Program-made: the position numbers and the translations under genes | Assembly: GCF_902150045.1 (NCBI RefSeq) | Contig: NZ_CABFVU010000001.1 | Location: 124,001-188,000 of the forward strand | Length of the DNA stretch: 64,000 nt | Reading direction: 5' to 3' | Source: Chitinophaga polysaccharea | GTDB taxonomy: Bacteria > Bacteroidota > Bacteroidia > Chitinophagales > Chitinophagaceae | The notes under the pieces: model-generated | The model's input: the letters and a program-made list of their open reading frames with translations, nothing else | What the model was told of the DNA's origin: nothing | The model's database searches: none | Shown here: piece after piece, positions 36,709 through 46,336 of the stretch | Numbering within the stretch: the first letter of the stretch is position 1 | Layout: every line of letters begins with the position of its first letter

Positions 36709-36851
36709 ACCGGTTACCGTGATTGTAGTGATAGTTCAGGAATAATACACTTCATCATTCAAATACCCTTACTTCTTCCAAAAATAATTTTTTAATGATT
36801 CTCCATAAGGGTAAAAAGACATTGATGTGTATTAATCCAAATATCTGTACC

Positions 36852-38072
36852 ATGACGAAAACCATCAGCAAAAGAAATCTTGCATACCTGGTAGCCGGTG
36901 TAGCCATCATTCTTCTTAATACTATTTCATGTAAAAAAGAAAACAATAGCAACGAGCCCGGTCCGGGCCCGGGTGAGCACCCGGTTCCCAATAACCCCTC
37001 TGCTCCTAACCTGCCCGGAACGCTCTACGACTACGTGGGCACCCGTAATAACATGCCTCCCTATATGCAGGCATTTATGAACGCCAACCCAACACTGGAC
37101 AATACTCCCGCAGGTAATCCCATTACCAATGCAGGGGCCACGCTGGGCAGGGTGCTGTTCTACGATAAGTCATTATCACTGAACAATACGAAATCCTGCA
37201 GTTCCTGTCACCACCAGGACAAAGCCTTCACTGATGGCGTAGCCCGGTCCGAAGGGTTTGAAGGAAAAGTTACCCGCAGGAACAGCATGCCGGTAGTGAA
37301 TCTCCGCTTTTTCCGGCTGGCCACCATGTTCTGGGATATGCGGGCCAAAGATCTTGAAACGCAAACCCTGATGCCCATCCAGGACCACATAGAAATGGGA
37401 ATGCCTTCACTGGCAGCCCTGGAAACAAAGCTAGCCGGCATCAGTTATTATCCTCCCCTGTTTAAAGCCGCTTTTGGCAGCGAGGCTGTTACCTCCGATA
37501 AAATAGCCAGGGCACTATCCCAGTTCCTGCGAAGCATTGTTTCCTTCAACTCCAGGTACGACCAGGGAGTAGCTACCCAGTTCAGCAATTTCACCCCTGC
37601 TGAGAAAAACGGGCTGCGGTTGCTGCAGGTGGATTTCTGTACCGAATGCCACAGCGATTTGTCCACCTGCCGGCCAGGACAAACTTCTTCCTTCCTTATT
37701 GTGGACAACACCGGTCTGAATACGGGGATTGGCTCCAACAACGGGCTGGAAAGCAATTATACCGATAAGGGCATTGGTGAAATTACCAATAAACCTGCCG
37801 ATCAGGGGACATTTAAAATCCCCAGCCTGCGGAATGTAGCGCTCACTGCCCCGTATATGCATGACGGCCGCTTTGCCACCCTTGAAGATGCCATAGAACA
37901 TTACTCCACCGGTATCAAACAAAATCCCAATATCGGGATACAATTTTCCGGAATGCAAAACGAGGGATTACTGTTTTCTGCAAAAGACAAGAGCGATATC
38001 ATCGCGTTCCTTAAAACACTTACGGACCAATCGCTGGTAACAGATCCGAAATATGCGGACCCGTTTAAGTAA
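36852..38072 (+). CDS. Di-haem cytochrome c peroxidase / MauG-family lipoprotein
   Basis: About 406 aa from the ATG at 36852. A signal sequence ends in a lipobox (LLNTISC). Two CxxCH haem sites are visible: CSSCHH from residue 116 and CTECH from residue 263. The segment APYMHDGRFATLEDAIEHYS carries a distal Met ligand typical of the family. It reduces hydrogen peroxide or oxidises a partner protein in the periplasm. A Gly/Pro-rich stretch follows the lipobox as a tether. The gene is monocistronic and divergent from the ECF sigma gene. Confidence 0.93.
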   Translation: MTKTISKRNLAYLVAGVAIILLNTISCKKENNSNEPGPGPGEHPVPNNPSAPNLPGTLYDYVGTRNNMPPYMQAFMNANPTLDNTPAGNPITNAGATLGRVLFYDKSLSLNNTKSCSSCHHQDKAFTDGVARSEGFEGKVTRRNSMPVVNLRFFRLATMFWDMRAKDLETQTLMPIQDHIEMGMPSLAALETKLAGISYYPPLFKAAFGSEAVTSDKIARALSQFLRSIVSFNSRYDQGVATQFSNFTPAEKNGLRLLQVDFCTECHSDLSTCRPGQTSSFLIVDNTGLNTGIGSNNGLESNYTDKGIGEITNKPADQGTFKIPSLRNVALTAPYMHDGRFATLEDAIEHYSTGIKQNPNIGIQFSGMQNEGLLFSAKDKSDIIAFLKTLTDQSLVTDPKYADPFK

Positions 38073-38159
38073 AAAACTGGACTACCGGTTTTGTTGAAGG
38101 TGGACTACAGGCAGCATCTGATTAAAGGATAAATTTGTATTCTCATCAAAAAACAGCAG

Positions 38160-38699
38160 ATGAAATTCAGTATCCAGTCTATACTAGAAAACGAACAGGT
38201 AATTCTTTATCCGCTGCAGGAAGAAGATTTTGAGACGCTGTATGCCGTAGCATCGGACCCCAGAATATGGGAGCAGCATCCTAACCGGGACCGCTGGAAA
38301 AAAGATGTTTTCCGTACTTTTTTTGACGGGGCTATACAAAGCAAAGGCGCATTTAAGATCGTAGATAAACAAACGGGGGAAATTGTGGGCAGCACCCGTA
38401 TGTATGACTACAACGAAACGGAAAACAGTATCCTCATCGGCTATACGTTTTATGCCACACAATATTGGGGAAAAGGCATCAACAAAGCAGTAAAAACGAT
38501 GATGCTGGATTATCTTTTCCAGTTTGTTTCAAAGGTATATTTTCATATAGGCGCCAGCAATATCCGTTCGCAGATCGCCATTGGCCGTATAGGTGCAGAG
38601 AAGGTGGGAGAACAGGAAGTGGCTTATTTTGGAGAAAAGCCGAAACTGAATTTCGTGTATGCGATTGATAAGGAGAAATGGAGCCTGAACCGGCAATAA
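38160..38699 (+). CDS. GNAT family N-acetyltransferase (RimJ/RimL type)
   Basis: A 179 aa acetyltransferase. The acetyl-CoA site is in IGYTFYATQYWGKGINKAVK, and the C-terminal strand VYFHIGASNIRSQIAIGRIG is typical of RimJ/RimL relatives. The acceptor could be a protein N-terminus or a small molecule; it cannot be told from the sequence. Convergent with the EamA gene. Confidence 0.88.
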   Translation: MKFSIQSILENEQVILYPLQEEDFETLYAVASDPRIWEQHPNRDRWKKDVFRTFFDGAIQSKGAFKIVDKQTGEIVGSTRMYDYNETENSILIGYTFYATQYWGKGINKAVKTMMLDYLFQFVSKVYFHIGASNIRSQIAIGRIGAEKVGEQEVAYFGEKPKLNFVYAIDKEKWSLNRQ

Positions 38700-38723
38700 T
38701 GATAAGCCAGGTGGTAATGGGAA

Positions 38724-38745
38724 GGGCCGGGCAAATACCCGGCCC
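38724..38745. terminator. GC-rich hairpin between convergent genes
   Basis: A perfect 8-bp stem (GGGCCGGG / CCCGGCCC) with a six-base loop. There is no T run on either side, so termination activity is presumed only from position. Confidence 0.5.
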
Positions 38746-38751
38746 CTGGTG

Positions 38752-39624
38752 TTATTTGCGGAAATAATGTGCATTCAGCAGCAGCATCGCCAGCAACATC
38801 AGCACTACGCCTGCCCACTGCAAACCATTCACCGGTTCCTGTAAAATAAAATGCGAGCATACCACCGCCACCGGTAATTCAGCGGTCATAATCACCGCAC
38901 TGATACCTGCACCTATCCTGGGAATCCCTTTTGCAAACAGCAGAGGCGGAATTATAGTACCAAAAAGCGAAAGGAACAGCGCCCATTTCAGCAGGCCCGT
39001 GTTAAAGTGAGTGCTGGTCACCAGTTGCGGTGCATTCACAAGAAAAATACATAACGTGGAACCCATGATGGTCACCGCGCTTTTCTTTCCTGCATCCAGC
39101 GATTTACCTACACGGCTGTTGGCAATAATATACACCGCATATAAGAAGGCGGAGGCGCCTGCATATATCAAACCCTTTACAGGTAACCCTGTGAGGCCAT
39201 TGCCCGCCAGCCCGCTGCCCATCCAGGTACCTGCCAGGATCATGGCAGTAGTGACAAGCTGTAGTAAAGAGGGTATCTTCTTAAAAAATAAAGCTTCCAT
39301 CAGCAAGCCTATCCATGTGAACTGCATCAGGATCACGATAGCCACCGATGCCGGTATATAAGCCACCGATACATAATAAACAAAGCTGGTAAGACCAATA
39401 CACCCGCCTGTAATCAGCAGCCAGGCCCAATCTGCGGGCTTCACAGGATGGCGTTGGCGCCTGGTGATAATATACAGCAGCCATAAAACCACCATGCCTG
39501 TAAAAGCTTGCGTAACGGATATTTCCGCGGCAGTATAGCCTTCGCGGTAGGCTAATTTTACAAAAGTAGAGAGGATACCGAAGCTGCACGCGCCGGCAAA
39601 AACCATTAATATATACCTGGTCAT
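38752..39624 (-). CDS. EamA/DMT family transporter
   Basis: A 290 aa membrane protein with about ten transmembrane segments in two EamA repeats, for example MTRYILMVFAGACSFGILST at the start and LPVAVVCSHFILQEPVNGLQ near the end. The family exports amino acids, purines or other metabolites. The substrate is not evident. Confidence 0.9.
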   Translation of the reverse strand: MTRYILMVFAGACSFGILSTFVKLAYREGYTAAEISVTQAFTGMVVLWLLYIITRRQRHPVKPADWAWLLITGGCIGLTSFVYYVSVAYIPASVAIVILMQFTWIGLLMEALFFKKIPSLLQLVTTAMILAGTWMGSGLAGNGLTGLPVKGLIYAGASAFLYAVYIIANSRVGKSLDAGKKSAVTIMGSTLCIFLVNAPQLVTSTHFNTGLLKWALFLSLFGTIIPPLLFAKGIPRIGAGISAVIMTAELPVAVVCSHFILQEPVNGLQWAGVVLMLLAMLLLNAHYFRK

Positions 39625-39870
39625 TATTTTCGTTTGTGTAAAAAAATAAGGGAGAATATGGGGTACACGAAAATAACCAGGCCGGTAAAATAGACTCAGT
39701 GTATGTATATAACAAAAACGATCCCTGTAACAGGAATAGCTAAAAGCCGAAGTAACGCCGGTTATTTTGCGTGCAAAACAACAACAGCGGGCGGAGGTGT
39801 GCTTAAATAAATATGGTGCATTTGTACCTGATTGTGGCTGGCAAGGTAGAATTTTTTTTTATATCTCCCT
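39625..39870. other. Intergenic region upstream of the EamA gene, no gene found
   Basis: No reading frame of credible length or composition is present on either strand. It should hold the promoter of the minus-strand EamA gene, but I could not identify a convincing TTTG/TAnnTTTG pair. Confidence 0.5.
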
Positions 39871-39924
39871 AAAAAAATAAGCAGCGCCGGCGGCCGGGCC
39901 ACCGCCGGTTTCAACTGCGCTGCT
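39871..39924 (-). terminator. Nested-stem terminator of the quinone-oxidoreductase gene
   Basis: The outer stem is AGCAGCGC (39880-39887) with GCGCTGCT (39917-39924). An inner stem overlapping it is CCGGCGG (39887-39893) with CCGCCGG (39902-39908). On the minus strand the hairpin is followed by TTATTTTTTT. It lies 25 bp past the stop at 39949. Confidence 0.75.
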
Positions 39925-39948
39925 GTAATAAAGAATCTTTCCTAACGG

Positions 39949-40884
39949 TTATACCCGTACGATAACTTTACCTACCGTTCTGCCGGTTTCTACCTGGAGA
40001 TGCGCCTGCTGTATTTCCTCTAAGGGGAAAGTTTTGGAAACGATGGACCTGAGACGGCCCTGTTCCAGTAAAACAGCGATGCTGCCCATTTCCGCGCCAT
40101 TGGAAGCCACCAGGATGAAGAAGCCATTGATGCCTTTGGCCTCCGCCTTTACGGTAACGGCTTCCCGCAAACCGGAAGGAATACTGATAATGGTAGCTCC
40201 GGGTTTCATTACTTCGAGCGACTGGTCAATCACATCTCCCCCGATAGTGTCCAGCACAAAATCCACATCTGACACATGCTGCACCAGCGGCTGGGTATGA
40301 TAATCGATATGTTCATCGGCGCCAAGGCCAAGAATGACATCCCGGTTGGCAGCAGAAGAAGTGCCTATTACATATGCGCCAAGATTTTTAGCCAGCTGCA
40401 CCGCATAATGCCCCACACCACCTGCCGCGGCATGGATCAGCACCCTGTGACCAGGTTTGATGCTGGCATGATCTACCAGCGCCTGCCAGGCAGTAAGGGC
40501 CGCCAGGGTGGCTGCCGCTGCCTCCTCATGGGAAATGTTGGCCGGCTTCAGCGCCAGGTGCGCCGCAGGCGCTGCCACATATTCCGCATAAGCGCGGCCG
40601 TGACCAGGAAAATTGACCATCCCGAACACTTCATCGTTTTCTTTGAACAACGGCGAGTTGGAAGCTACTACCACGCCTGAAATATCCCATCCCAGGATCA
40701 GCGGGTTTTCTTCCTTTAGTATATTGTACCTGCCTTTACCGGCACGGGTTTTAACATCCACCGGATTGATGCTGATGGCTTTGATCTTTACCAGCACCTC
40801 TGTTTCCGCCGGTTCCGGCACCGGCAGTTCTGTTAACACCAGGTTATCCACGCTTCCTGCGCCCTTTAAAACAACTGCTTTCAT
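39949..40884 (-). CDS. MDR-family NADP-dependent oxidoreductase (quinone oxidoreductase-like)
   Basis: A 311 aa medium-chain dehydrogenase/reductase without the structural zinc cysteines. The GroES-like N-terminus (INPVDVKTRAGKG, GWDISGVVVASN) leads to the cofactor motif VLIHAAAGGVGHYAVQLAKN. The C-terminus FPLEEIQQAHLQVETGRTVG is typical of quinone or enone reductases. The substrate is unknown. Confidence 0.92.
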   Translation of the reverse strand: MKAVVLKGAGSVDNLVLTELPVPEPAETEVLVKIKAISINPVDVKTRAGKGRYNILKEENPLILGWDISGVVVASNSPLFKENDEVFGMVNFPGHGRAYAEYVAAPAAHLALKPANISHEEAAAATLAALTAWQALVDHASIKPGHRVLIHAAAGGVGHYAVQLAKNLGAYVIGTSSAANRDVILGLGADEHIDYHTQPLVQHVSDVDFVLDTIGGDVIDQSLEVMKPGATIISIPSGLREAVTVKAEAKGINGFFILVASNGAEMGSIAVLLEQGRLRSIVSKTFPLEEIQQAHLQVETGRTVGKVIVRV

Positions 40885-40976
40885 GTTCCGTTATTTATAG
40901 ACACAAATTTATGTGGTAGTATCTTTATTTAACTGTACATTATTTCTATAATTCTGTACATTTAGCGGATTTCGCC

Positions 40977-41007
40977 GCGGAGTTTGTCTGAGTCAGACAA
41001 ACTCCGC
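40977..41007. repeat. Extragenic 31-bp palindrome downstream of the siderophore operon
   Basis: Arms of 15 bp (GCGGAGTTTGTCTGA and its exact complement) surround a single central G. The arm shares GTGGAGTTTGTCTGA-like sequence with the repeat at 46169. There is no T run. It lies nine bases beyond the PepSY gene stop and may protect or end that transcript. Confidence 0.7.
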
Positions 41008-41015
41008 TAGGATCT

Positions 41016-42245
41016 TCACACAGCAGCGGTTTGTACTTTCTTTTTCGCAGCTGGCGCTGTCTTCTTTTTCCTGCCTTTGCCCCACCAGATGATAAACCCC
41101 GTAATGGGTAATGTAGCTCCGATCAGGCTGGCGAAAAATGCCATGAACTTGCCAGGCAAACCAAGAACACTGCCCACATGGATATCGTAGTTCATGCGCC
41201 GGAGCTTTGATCCGAAATCAGCTTCCGCAAAGTCCTGGTCGTACAGTTTGTTACCTGTGAGCGGCTGCAATGTGTGCTGATCAAATGTATACCGCCGAAG
41301 GTTATAATACTGTCCCTTTGCAGGATAAACGATCACCAGGATAGATGAGGTGGCTTTCGCAGTATCCGGGAAGGCCATATAAAAGCCTGCCGATTCAGGA
41401 TGCTTGCCAATAGCTGTTTTCCAGGCGATATCCATTCTCTGGCCCAGGTTATCGTAATGTTTTTTACCCGCCTGCAGGGAATCGGACTTCAGCTCCGCGA
41501 ATTCCGGCAGTGTTTTTCCGCCGGAGGTAGCCCAGTACAAACCTTTACTCCACCATTCCAGCCCATATACCATACCGGTAACGGCTATAGCAAAAAGTAC
41601 CAGCAACGCATAAAAGCCCAGCACGTTGTGCAGGTCGTAGTTAACACGCTTGAAGCTGGCCCCCCATTTTATTTTAAAGCTTTGGTTACGGGTGCTTTTG
41701 GTCCACTTCTTTGGCCACCACAATACCATCCCGCTGATAAGCGTAATCACAAAGATCAGGGTGCTGTAGTTAACGATAGGCCGGCCAATCTTAAACGGCA
41801 GCCACAGGAAGCGATGCCCGTTGAGTATCCATCTGAAAAAACCGACTTCTCCTTCTTTACGGTTCACTTTCCTGATCACCGCACCGGTGTAAGGATCCAG
41901 CTTCAGTGTAGACCCTCCCCTCCTGCCGCCGATATTGGCTTCTACCGCCCTTCCTTCTTTGTACAGCACATATCCCACGGATTTGCCCGGGTATTCCCTG
42001 GTGGCTACCTCCATGATCTTTGAGGGAGCAATGAGCGGTTGCGCCTTTACCGCAATATTTGACTCCGGTTCCGTCCAGCCGGTAATCTCTTCGTTAAACA
42101 CGTAGATGCACCCCGTCACGCAAACGATCACCACAACAATACCGGAAGCAATACCCAGCCACAGGTGCAGCCAGGCAGAGATGCGATAGAACAGCGACCG
42201 GGAACCGGGTTTCTTCCCCGTCGCTTTCTTTGAATTTATATTCAT
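41016..42245 (-). CDS. PepSY-associated TM-helix protein (putative ferrisiderophore reductase)
   Basis: A 409 aa inner-membrane protein of the PepSY_TM family. The first helix region is ISAWLHLWLGIASGIVVVIV, later helices lie around INYSTLIFVITLISGMVLWW-like and FYALLVLFAIAVTGMVYG segments, and the last around GATLPITGFIIWWGKG. Histidines in HLWLG, HRFLWLP and DIHVGS may bind haem. Proteins of this family beside TonB siderophore receptors are thought to reduce ferric siderophores. It is the third gene of the operon, 21 bp after the DUF4374 gene. Confidence 0.87.
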   Translation of the reverse strand: MNINSKKATGKKPGSRSLFYRISAWLHLWLGIASGIVVVIVCVTGCIYVFNEEITGWTEPESNIAVKAQPLIAPSKIMEVATREYPGKSVGYVLYKEGRAVEANIGGRRGGSTLKLDPYTGAVIRKVNRKEGEVGFFRWILNGHRFLWLPFKIGRPIVNYSTLIFVITLISGMVLWWPKKWTKSTRNQSFKIKWGASFKRVNYDLHNVLGFYALLVLFAIAVTGMVYGLEWWSKGLYWATSGGKTLPEFAELKSDSLQAGKKHYDNLGQRMDIAWKTAIGKHPESAGFYMAFPDTAKATSSILVIVYPAKGQYYNLRRYTFDQHTLQPLTGNKLYDQDFAEADFGSKLRRMNYDIHVGSVLGLPGKFMAFFASLIGATLPITGFIIWWGKGRKKKTAPAAKKKVQTAAV

Positions 42246-42266
42246 ATTCCCTGTATAAAAATGATA

Positions 42267-43511
42267 TCAATATTCTACTTTGGTGATAGCCGTAATCTTT
42301 CCGCCTTCCACTGTAAGTCCCAATGAAGCCTTAGCTGTTGCTATGTCAATTTTATATATCCAGCTTCCCGTAGTGGTATTCAGGCCTATAAAACCTGTTT
42401 TACCATCTTCAGAAAGCGTGTTATTATTATATGCAGCGGAGGTGGATGTAATCTCCGCCGGACCGCCTGTTATCCAGGTAAAGGTTTTTGTGTTTACATT
42501 AGCCAGTGCCATTTTCAGGTTCCCTTTCACTGCACCGGGGGTTTCGTACATCATTAACAGGAACACATTATCTCCCAGGTAAGTATGTGTGGAAATATGG
42601 TGACCACCGGAAGCTTCCTGTACATTAAAGAAATAGCTTTTATCGAACTCCGTTGTGCCGTTTGGAATTTTCACAATGGCAGACGGCCTGGTGGTAGTTA
42701 CTACTCCCGAGTTGGTGGCAGCGGCAGAAGAGAAGCCATAGGCATCGCCGTTTTCCGATACTGATAAACCGTTGCTGAAATAGTTGCCCAGGTAACTGGT
42801 GCGGTTATCGCGGATCACTTTTTCCAGGTCCAGTTCAGGATAAGAAAATACAGCGACCCAGGTACTGTCCGGGTACGCGGTGCCAAACGCATCATTGCAG
42901 CAGCCTTTGATACTCATGTAAGGGGCAAACACTTTGTTGCCTACCTGCGTAGCCCAGGTGAAGTGAGCCCTTTCCCCGTTGGCCGCCAGCTTCACAATGT
43001 TGATGCTATCGCGGCCGGCTATCCTTGATTTCAACGCATCAATACGATACATACCGGCCGTTTCATTGGCGCCGCTCCTGGGCACTTTGATCAGCAGCAG
43101 CTCATCATTTACCCTGGTGAATACCTGTACGGTTTCTGTCTGGAATTCGGAAGATTTCACCAGTTTGCCAGCGGGACTGAACCGGTAAGTGGTCACTGCA
43201 CCGGGATTTCCCTGGCCGTAAAGGAGACTGAGAAATCTTCCTTTATGCGTTATATAATAACGGTAAGAACCATCCTGCTCTTTACCATTACCCGCGGTGC
43301 TGATAGTGCCCTGGTCCAGCCTGTCTGCCGTAAGAAGAATATCCGCAATACCGGTTGTTCCTATAGGCGTTACCGTTATTACATATTTCGAAAGTCCCTG
43401 GAATTCCCCTTCTGTAAAAGTTTCATCCGGCATATCCTCCTTATCGCACGATATTCCCAGCAGTGCCATGCTGCATACGAGGAATAAAAGCTTACTGATT
43501 TTTCTCATCAC
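42267..43511 (-). CDS. DUF4374 lipoprotein of siderophore operon
   Basis: A 414 aa protein with a lipobox (LLGISC) after the signal sequence. The body resembles a seven-bladed propeller of the DUF4374 family, with repeated strands such as YVITVTPIGTTGIADILL and VFTRVNDELLLIKVP. DUF4374 proteins are characteristically located between TonB receptors and PepSY membrane proteins in Bacteroidota iron-uptake operons, and one is reported to bind siderophore in Bacteroides. The role here is inferred from that arrangement. Confidence 0.85.
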   Translation of the reverse strand: MMRKISKLLFLVCSMALLGISCDKEDMPDETFTEGEFQGLSKYVITVTPIGTTGIADILLTADRLDQGTISTAGNGKEQDGSYRYYITHKGRFLSLLYGQGNPGAVTTYRFSPAGKLVKSSEFQTETVQVFTRVNDELLLIKVPRSGANETAGMYRIDALKSRIAGRDSINIVKLAANGERAHFTWATQVGNKVFAPYMSIKGCCNDAFGTAYPDSTWVAVFSYPELDLEKVIRDNRTSYLGNYFSNGLSVSENGDAYGFSSAAATNSGVVTTTRPSAIVKIPNGTTEFDKSYFFNVQEASGGHHISTHTYLGDNVFLLMMYETPGAVKGNLKMALANVNTKTFTWITGGPAEITSTSAAYNNNTLSEDGKTGFIGLNTTTGSWIYKIDIATAKASLGLTVEGGKITAITKVEY

Positions 43512-43540
43512 GATGTATTGAAAAGTTGAATGATTGATGA

Positions 43541-45913
43541 TTATTTGCTGATAAAATATCTCAGCTTGGCATAAAACGCGCGGCCTGGTTTCTGTAAAGT
43601 AAAGTTGTCGTACAGCCGGTTATCAACCAGGTTCTTACATTCCACCGATACATTGTACCTGCCGTTAGACAGGCTGTACACTAGGTTTACATCCTGGCAG
43701 AACTGTCTTGGAATTTCCAGCTTCTCTTCTGCCTGTCCGGGCCAGGAGAGATAGTACGCATGCACGTACAGGAAGTTGTAGCCCAGGGTAAGATTATTTC
43801 CTTTCCTGAATACATTTTTAAAGAAGAGGGAAGCATCTGCGTTACCAAAAAGGTATGGCATGTTAGGAATACGGTCGCGGTACAGCGGGCTCCTGTTCTT
43901 TTGTCCGTCTTCAAATGCTGTATTATTGCGCAGGTTCTGGTAGGTAAGGTTTACACCGGCGGTAAACAGTTGCCTGAAAGAGTATCTCACTTCTCCGTCC
44001 ACACCCATATTGGTTACAGCGGCGAGGTTACCATTTGTTTGCTTGGTCTGGTTAGGATTCAGCATGGGGCGGATAAAGTCTTTAGCATCACGGTACAGGA
44101 AGTTGGCGTCAAAGCTGAAGCGGTGATCTTCCCGGATATGCGCCTGGTAGTTTACCCCGAAGTTGAAGTTGTTGCTGGTTTCCGGTTTCAGGTCCGTGTT
44201 ACCTTCCAGGTTGATCATATCTCCGAAAAGCTCTTCTGTTTCCGGCAGGCGGTAGCTTTTCTCGTAAGAGGTTTTCAGTTGGAGTGCCGGTATAATAAAG
44301 TAGGTGGTCGCTATCCCATAGCCCAGTTTATTGAACGTTGTTTCCAGGGCCCTGTAAGCTACATCACCCCAGTTACCACTGGGATTGTAGCTTTGGGAGA
44401 AGCGGTTCCGCTGTGCGTAGTTCTTTACAAAAACGGAAGTATTCCATTTATCGCTGTAGTCGAATTTATACCCGAGGCCAAGGATATTTTTGCTTACTTT
44501 CTTTGGCTGGTCGTATTTTTCATCTACAGGGAACAGCTCATCTTTTCCCTTACGGTTGAAGGTGTTATATACATCATTCAATACAAAGGAATGATGATCA
44601 TTTATTTTATAGCTGAGGTTAGCGGTACTGATTCCGTTGTTGTTACTGAATTTATACATGGAGCGCTCCCTTTCTGCGCCATTGTTTGGTTCATATTGCT
44701 GAAACCAGTTGTAACGCCGGTTCACAGTATCAATATTCTGCTCATGGCCAAAGTTGTAGTTACCCGTTAAGCTGAAGTTCAATCCTTTTACGAACAGGTC
44801 TTTCACCTGGTACTTCACACTTGGCATAACGATATCACCCCGGCGGTGCCAGTTTCCGAATACGCTCACCATCCTGGCGCCGGTTTGTATTTCCGCGTAG
44901 TTCTGCCCCAGGGTAATTCCGAAGAGCAGTTTATCAGCATATTTTTTCCCCACCACAACTACATTTGCTATGATGGTTTCATTATGATAGGTATCATGAA
45001 ATCTTCTTACCCATTGATGTGGATAGTACTCACCGGTTTTAAGATCTGCTACGTTTACCCGTACCCGGTAGTTGTTATCAGAATAGTTCTGGAATGCGTT
45101 CACCTGTACTGTAAAACCTGATTTGGCGGTATATCCTGCATTCAGTGTAGACCGGTGCGTATTAAAGGAACCAAATGAATAGGATGCATCGAGGTAGCTA
45201 TGCTGGTTGTTGCTGGTTACAATATTGATAGCGCCGCCCAAAGCATCGGAGCCGAGCCAGATAGGCACTACGCCTTTATATACTTCCACTCTTTCCGCGA
45301 GGTTAATGGGAACATTATTCAGCTGGAAAGAAGAGCCGAAGTTATCCATGGGCACACCATCAAGGAAAAATTTCACCTGGCGACCGGTGAAGCCGTTGAG
45401 TGAAAAGTTCATACGGGAGCCAAGGCCGCCGTCTTCCCGCACACGGATACCGGAAACGCGGTCCAGTGCATGCGACAAATCGAGCGTAGCGTTATAGAGT
45501 TTCTTAGCATCGATGGCGGTTACATTGTAAGCCTGCCTGTTTACTTCCTGGCTGGCAGAGCGCCCGATTACCGATACGGTGTTGATTTCACTGATAGATT
45601 GTTCAATGGTGATGTGCAGCAGTTTTTCCTCCCCGGCCTTTACTTCAAAGGATTGCTCTTTTGTTTTAAAGCCTACCGCAGAAACAGTAACAACATGTTT
45701 CCCGGGACGTACATTCCGGATGCTGAAGAATCCATCCGTGGTGGAAATAGCATTGGCACTTGTATGATGCAGTTTCACAGAGGCGCCGGGTATAGGGGAA
45801 CCGGATGCATCTTTTAAATAACCGCTGATCACCGCATTATTCGCCGGCTGAGCGAAGGCAAAAACAGCAAGGGATAATAGGATGCTGGTCAGCAAAAGTT
45901 TTCTGATATACAT
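43541..45913 (-). CDS. TonB-dependent siderophore-type receptor
   Basis: About 790 aa from the ATG at 45913, with signal peptide MYIRKLLLTSILLSLAVFAF. A carboxypeptidase-like domain (AVISGYLKDASGSPIPGASV) precedes the plug (NTVSVIGRSASQEVNRQAYN, RVEVYKGVVPIWLGSDALGG) and a 22-strand-sized barrel ending in YAKLRYFISK. Length and the plug segment suit ferric-siderophore or haem receptors rather than SusC. It is first in an operon with the DUF4374 and PepSY genes, so ferric-siderophore import is the likely job. Confidence 0.92.
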   Translation of the reverse strand: MYIRKLLLTSILLSLAVFAFAQPANNAVISGYLKDASGSPIPGASVKLHHTSANAISTTDGFFSIRNVRPGKHVVTVSAVGFKTKEQSFEVKAGEEKLLHITIEQSISEINTVSVIGRSASQEVNRQAYNVTAIDAKKLYNATLDLSHALDRVSGIRVREDGGLGSRMNFSLNGFTGRQVKFFLDGVPMDNFGSSFQLNNVPINLAERVEVYKGVVPIWLGSDALGGAINIVTSNNQHSYLDASYSFGSFNTHRSTLNAGYTAKSGFTVQVNAFQNYSDNNYRVRVNVADLKTGEYYPHQWVRRFHDTYHNETIIANVVVVGKKYADKLLFGITLGQNYAEIQTGARMVSVFGNWHRRGDIVMPSVKYQVKDLFVKGLNFSLTGNYNFGHEQNIDTVNRRYNWFQQYEPNNGAERERSMYKFSNNNGISTANLSYKINDHHSFVLNDVYNTFNRKGKDELFPVDEKYDQPKKVSKNILGLGYKFDYSDKWNTSVFVKNYAQRNRFSQSYNPSGNWGDVAYRALETTFNKLGYGIATTYFIIPALQLKTSYEKSYRLPETEELFGDMINLEGNTDLKPETSNNFNFGVNYQAHIREDHRFSFDANFLYRDAKDFIRPMLNPNQTKQTNGNLAAVTNMGVDGEVRYSFRQLFTAGVNLTYQNLRNNTAFEDGQKNRSPLYRDRIPNMPYLFGNADASLFFKNVFRKGNNLTLGYNFLYVHAYYLSWPGQAEEKLEIPRQFCQDVNLVYSLSNGRYNVSVECKNLVDNRLYDNFTLQKPGRAFYAKLRYFISK

Positions 45914-46096
45914 TTTTAAAACAGCTTTATTGAAACTATGTACAGGCAAAGGCATCCCGTATCCCGCAGGGCGTCCCCGCGGAATAGGCCTTGTGTCCTT
46001 ATTTTCTTTCCATTTGTATGCGCGTGAAAAAGCGAATCCCGTAGCATAGTTACCGGGTATTCAGCATACAGAATACTATAGGTATCTGATCTGTTG

Positions 46097-46104
46097 CAAA
46101 AGTA
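46097..46104 (-). promoter_or_regulatory. Candidate -7 box of the siderophore operon
   Basis: On the minus strand the octamer is TACTTTTG, matching TAnnTTTG, about 180 nt before the receptor ATG. A TTTG lies further upstream at closer than usual spacing (13 bp). The long leader between this box and 45913 holds no gene; I found no convincing riboswitch. Confidence 0.35.
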
Positions 46105-46168
46105 AGTCTATATTATTCAAAGGGTTTTCGATATCGGGAATTTTTCAGTCGGTTAAATTTTCCGCATT

Positions 46169-46336
46169 GCGTGGAGTTTGTCTGACTCAGGATTATGATG
46201 ATTATGATGATTTGTTTGATTTGATCACTTTTGATTTTTTTGATTTCATTTACTTTTATTTTGGTTTTGTTTTTTTGATTTTGATTTGTTCTTTGTTTTT
46301 GTTCTTTGTTTTTTGGGAGATGTTATTTGGTAGATG
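46169..46336 (+). repeat. Dispersed intergenic repeat, copy B, with a C-poor T/G tract
   Basis: It starts with GTGGAGTTTGTCTGACTCAG, then repeated ATGATGATT-like units, then about 120 bases almost free of C on the plus strand. It is related to the palindrome at 40977 and to copy A at 21153. It lies past the 3' end of the TlpA-type gene. Confidence 0.6.

Noticed and set aside
43760-44770. 336-residue plus-strand ORF opposite the TonB receptor gene
   Set aside because: Antisense shadow; the receptor's plug and barrel motifs on the minus strand are convincing.
45920-46096. Possible riboswitch in the siderophore-operon leader
   Set aside because: I looked for a cobalamin-type B12 box and paired stems and found no convincing match; the leader may simply be untranslated.
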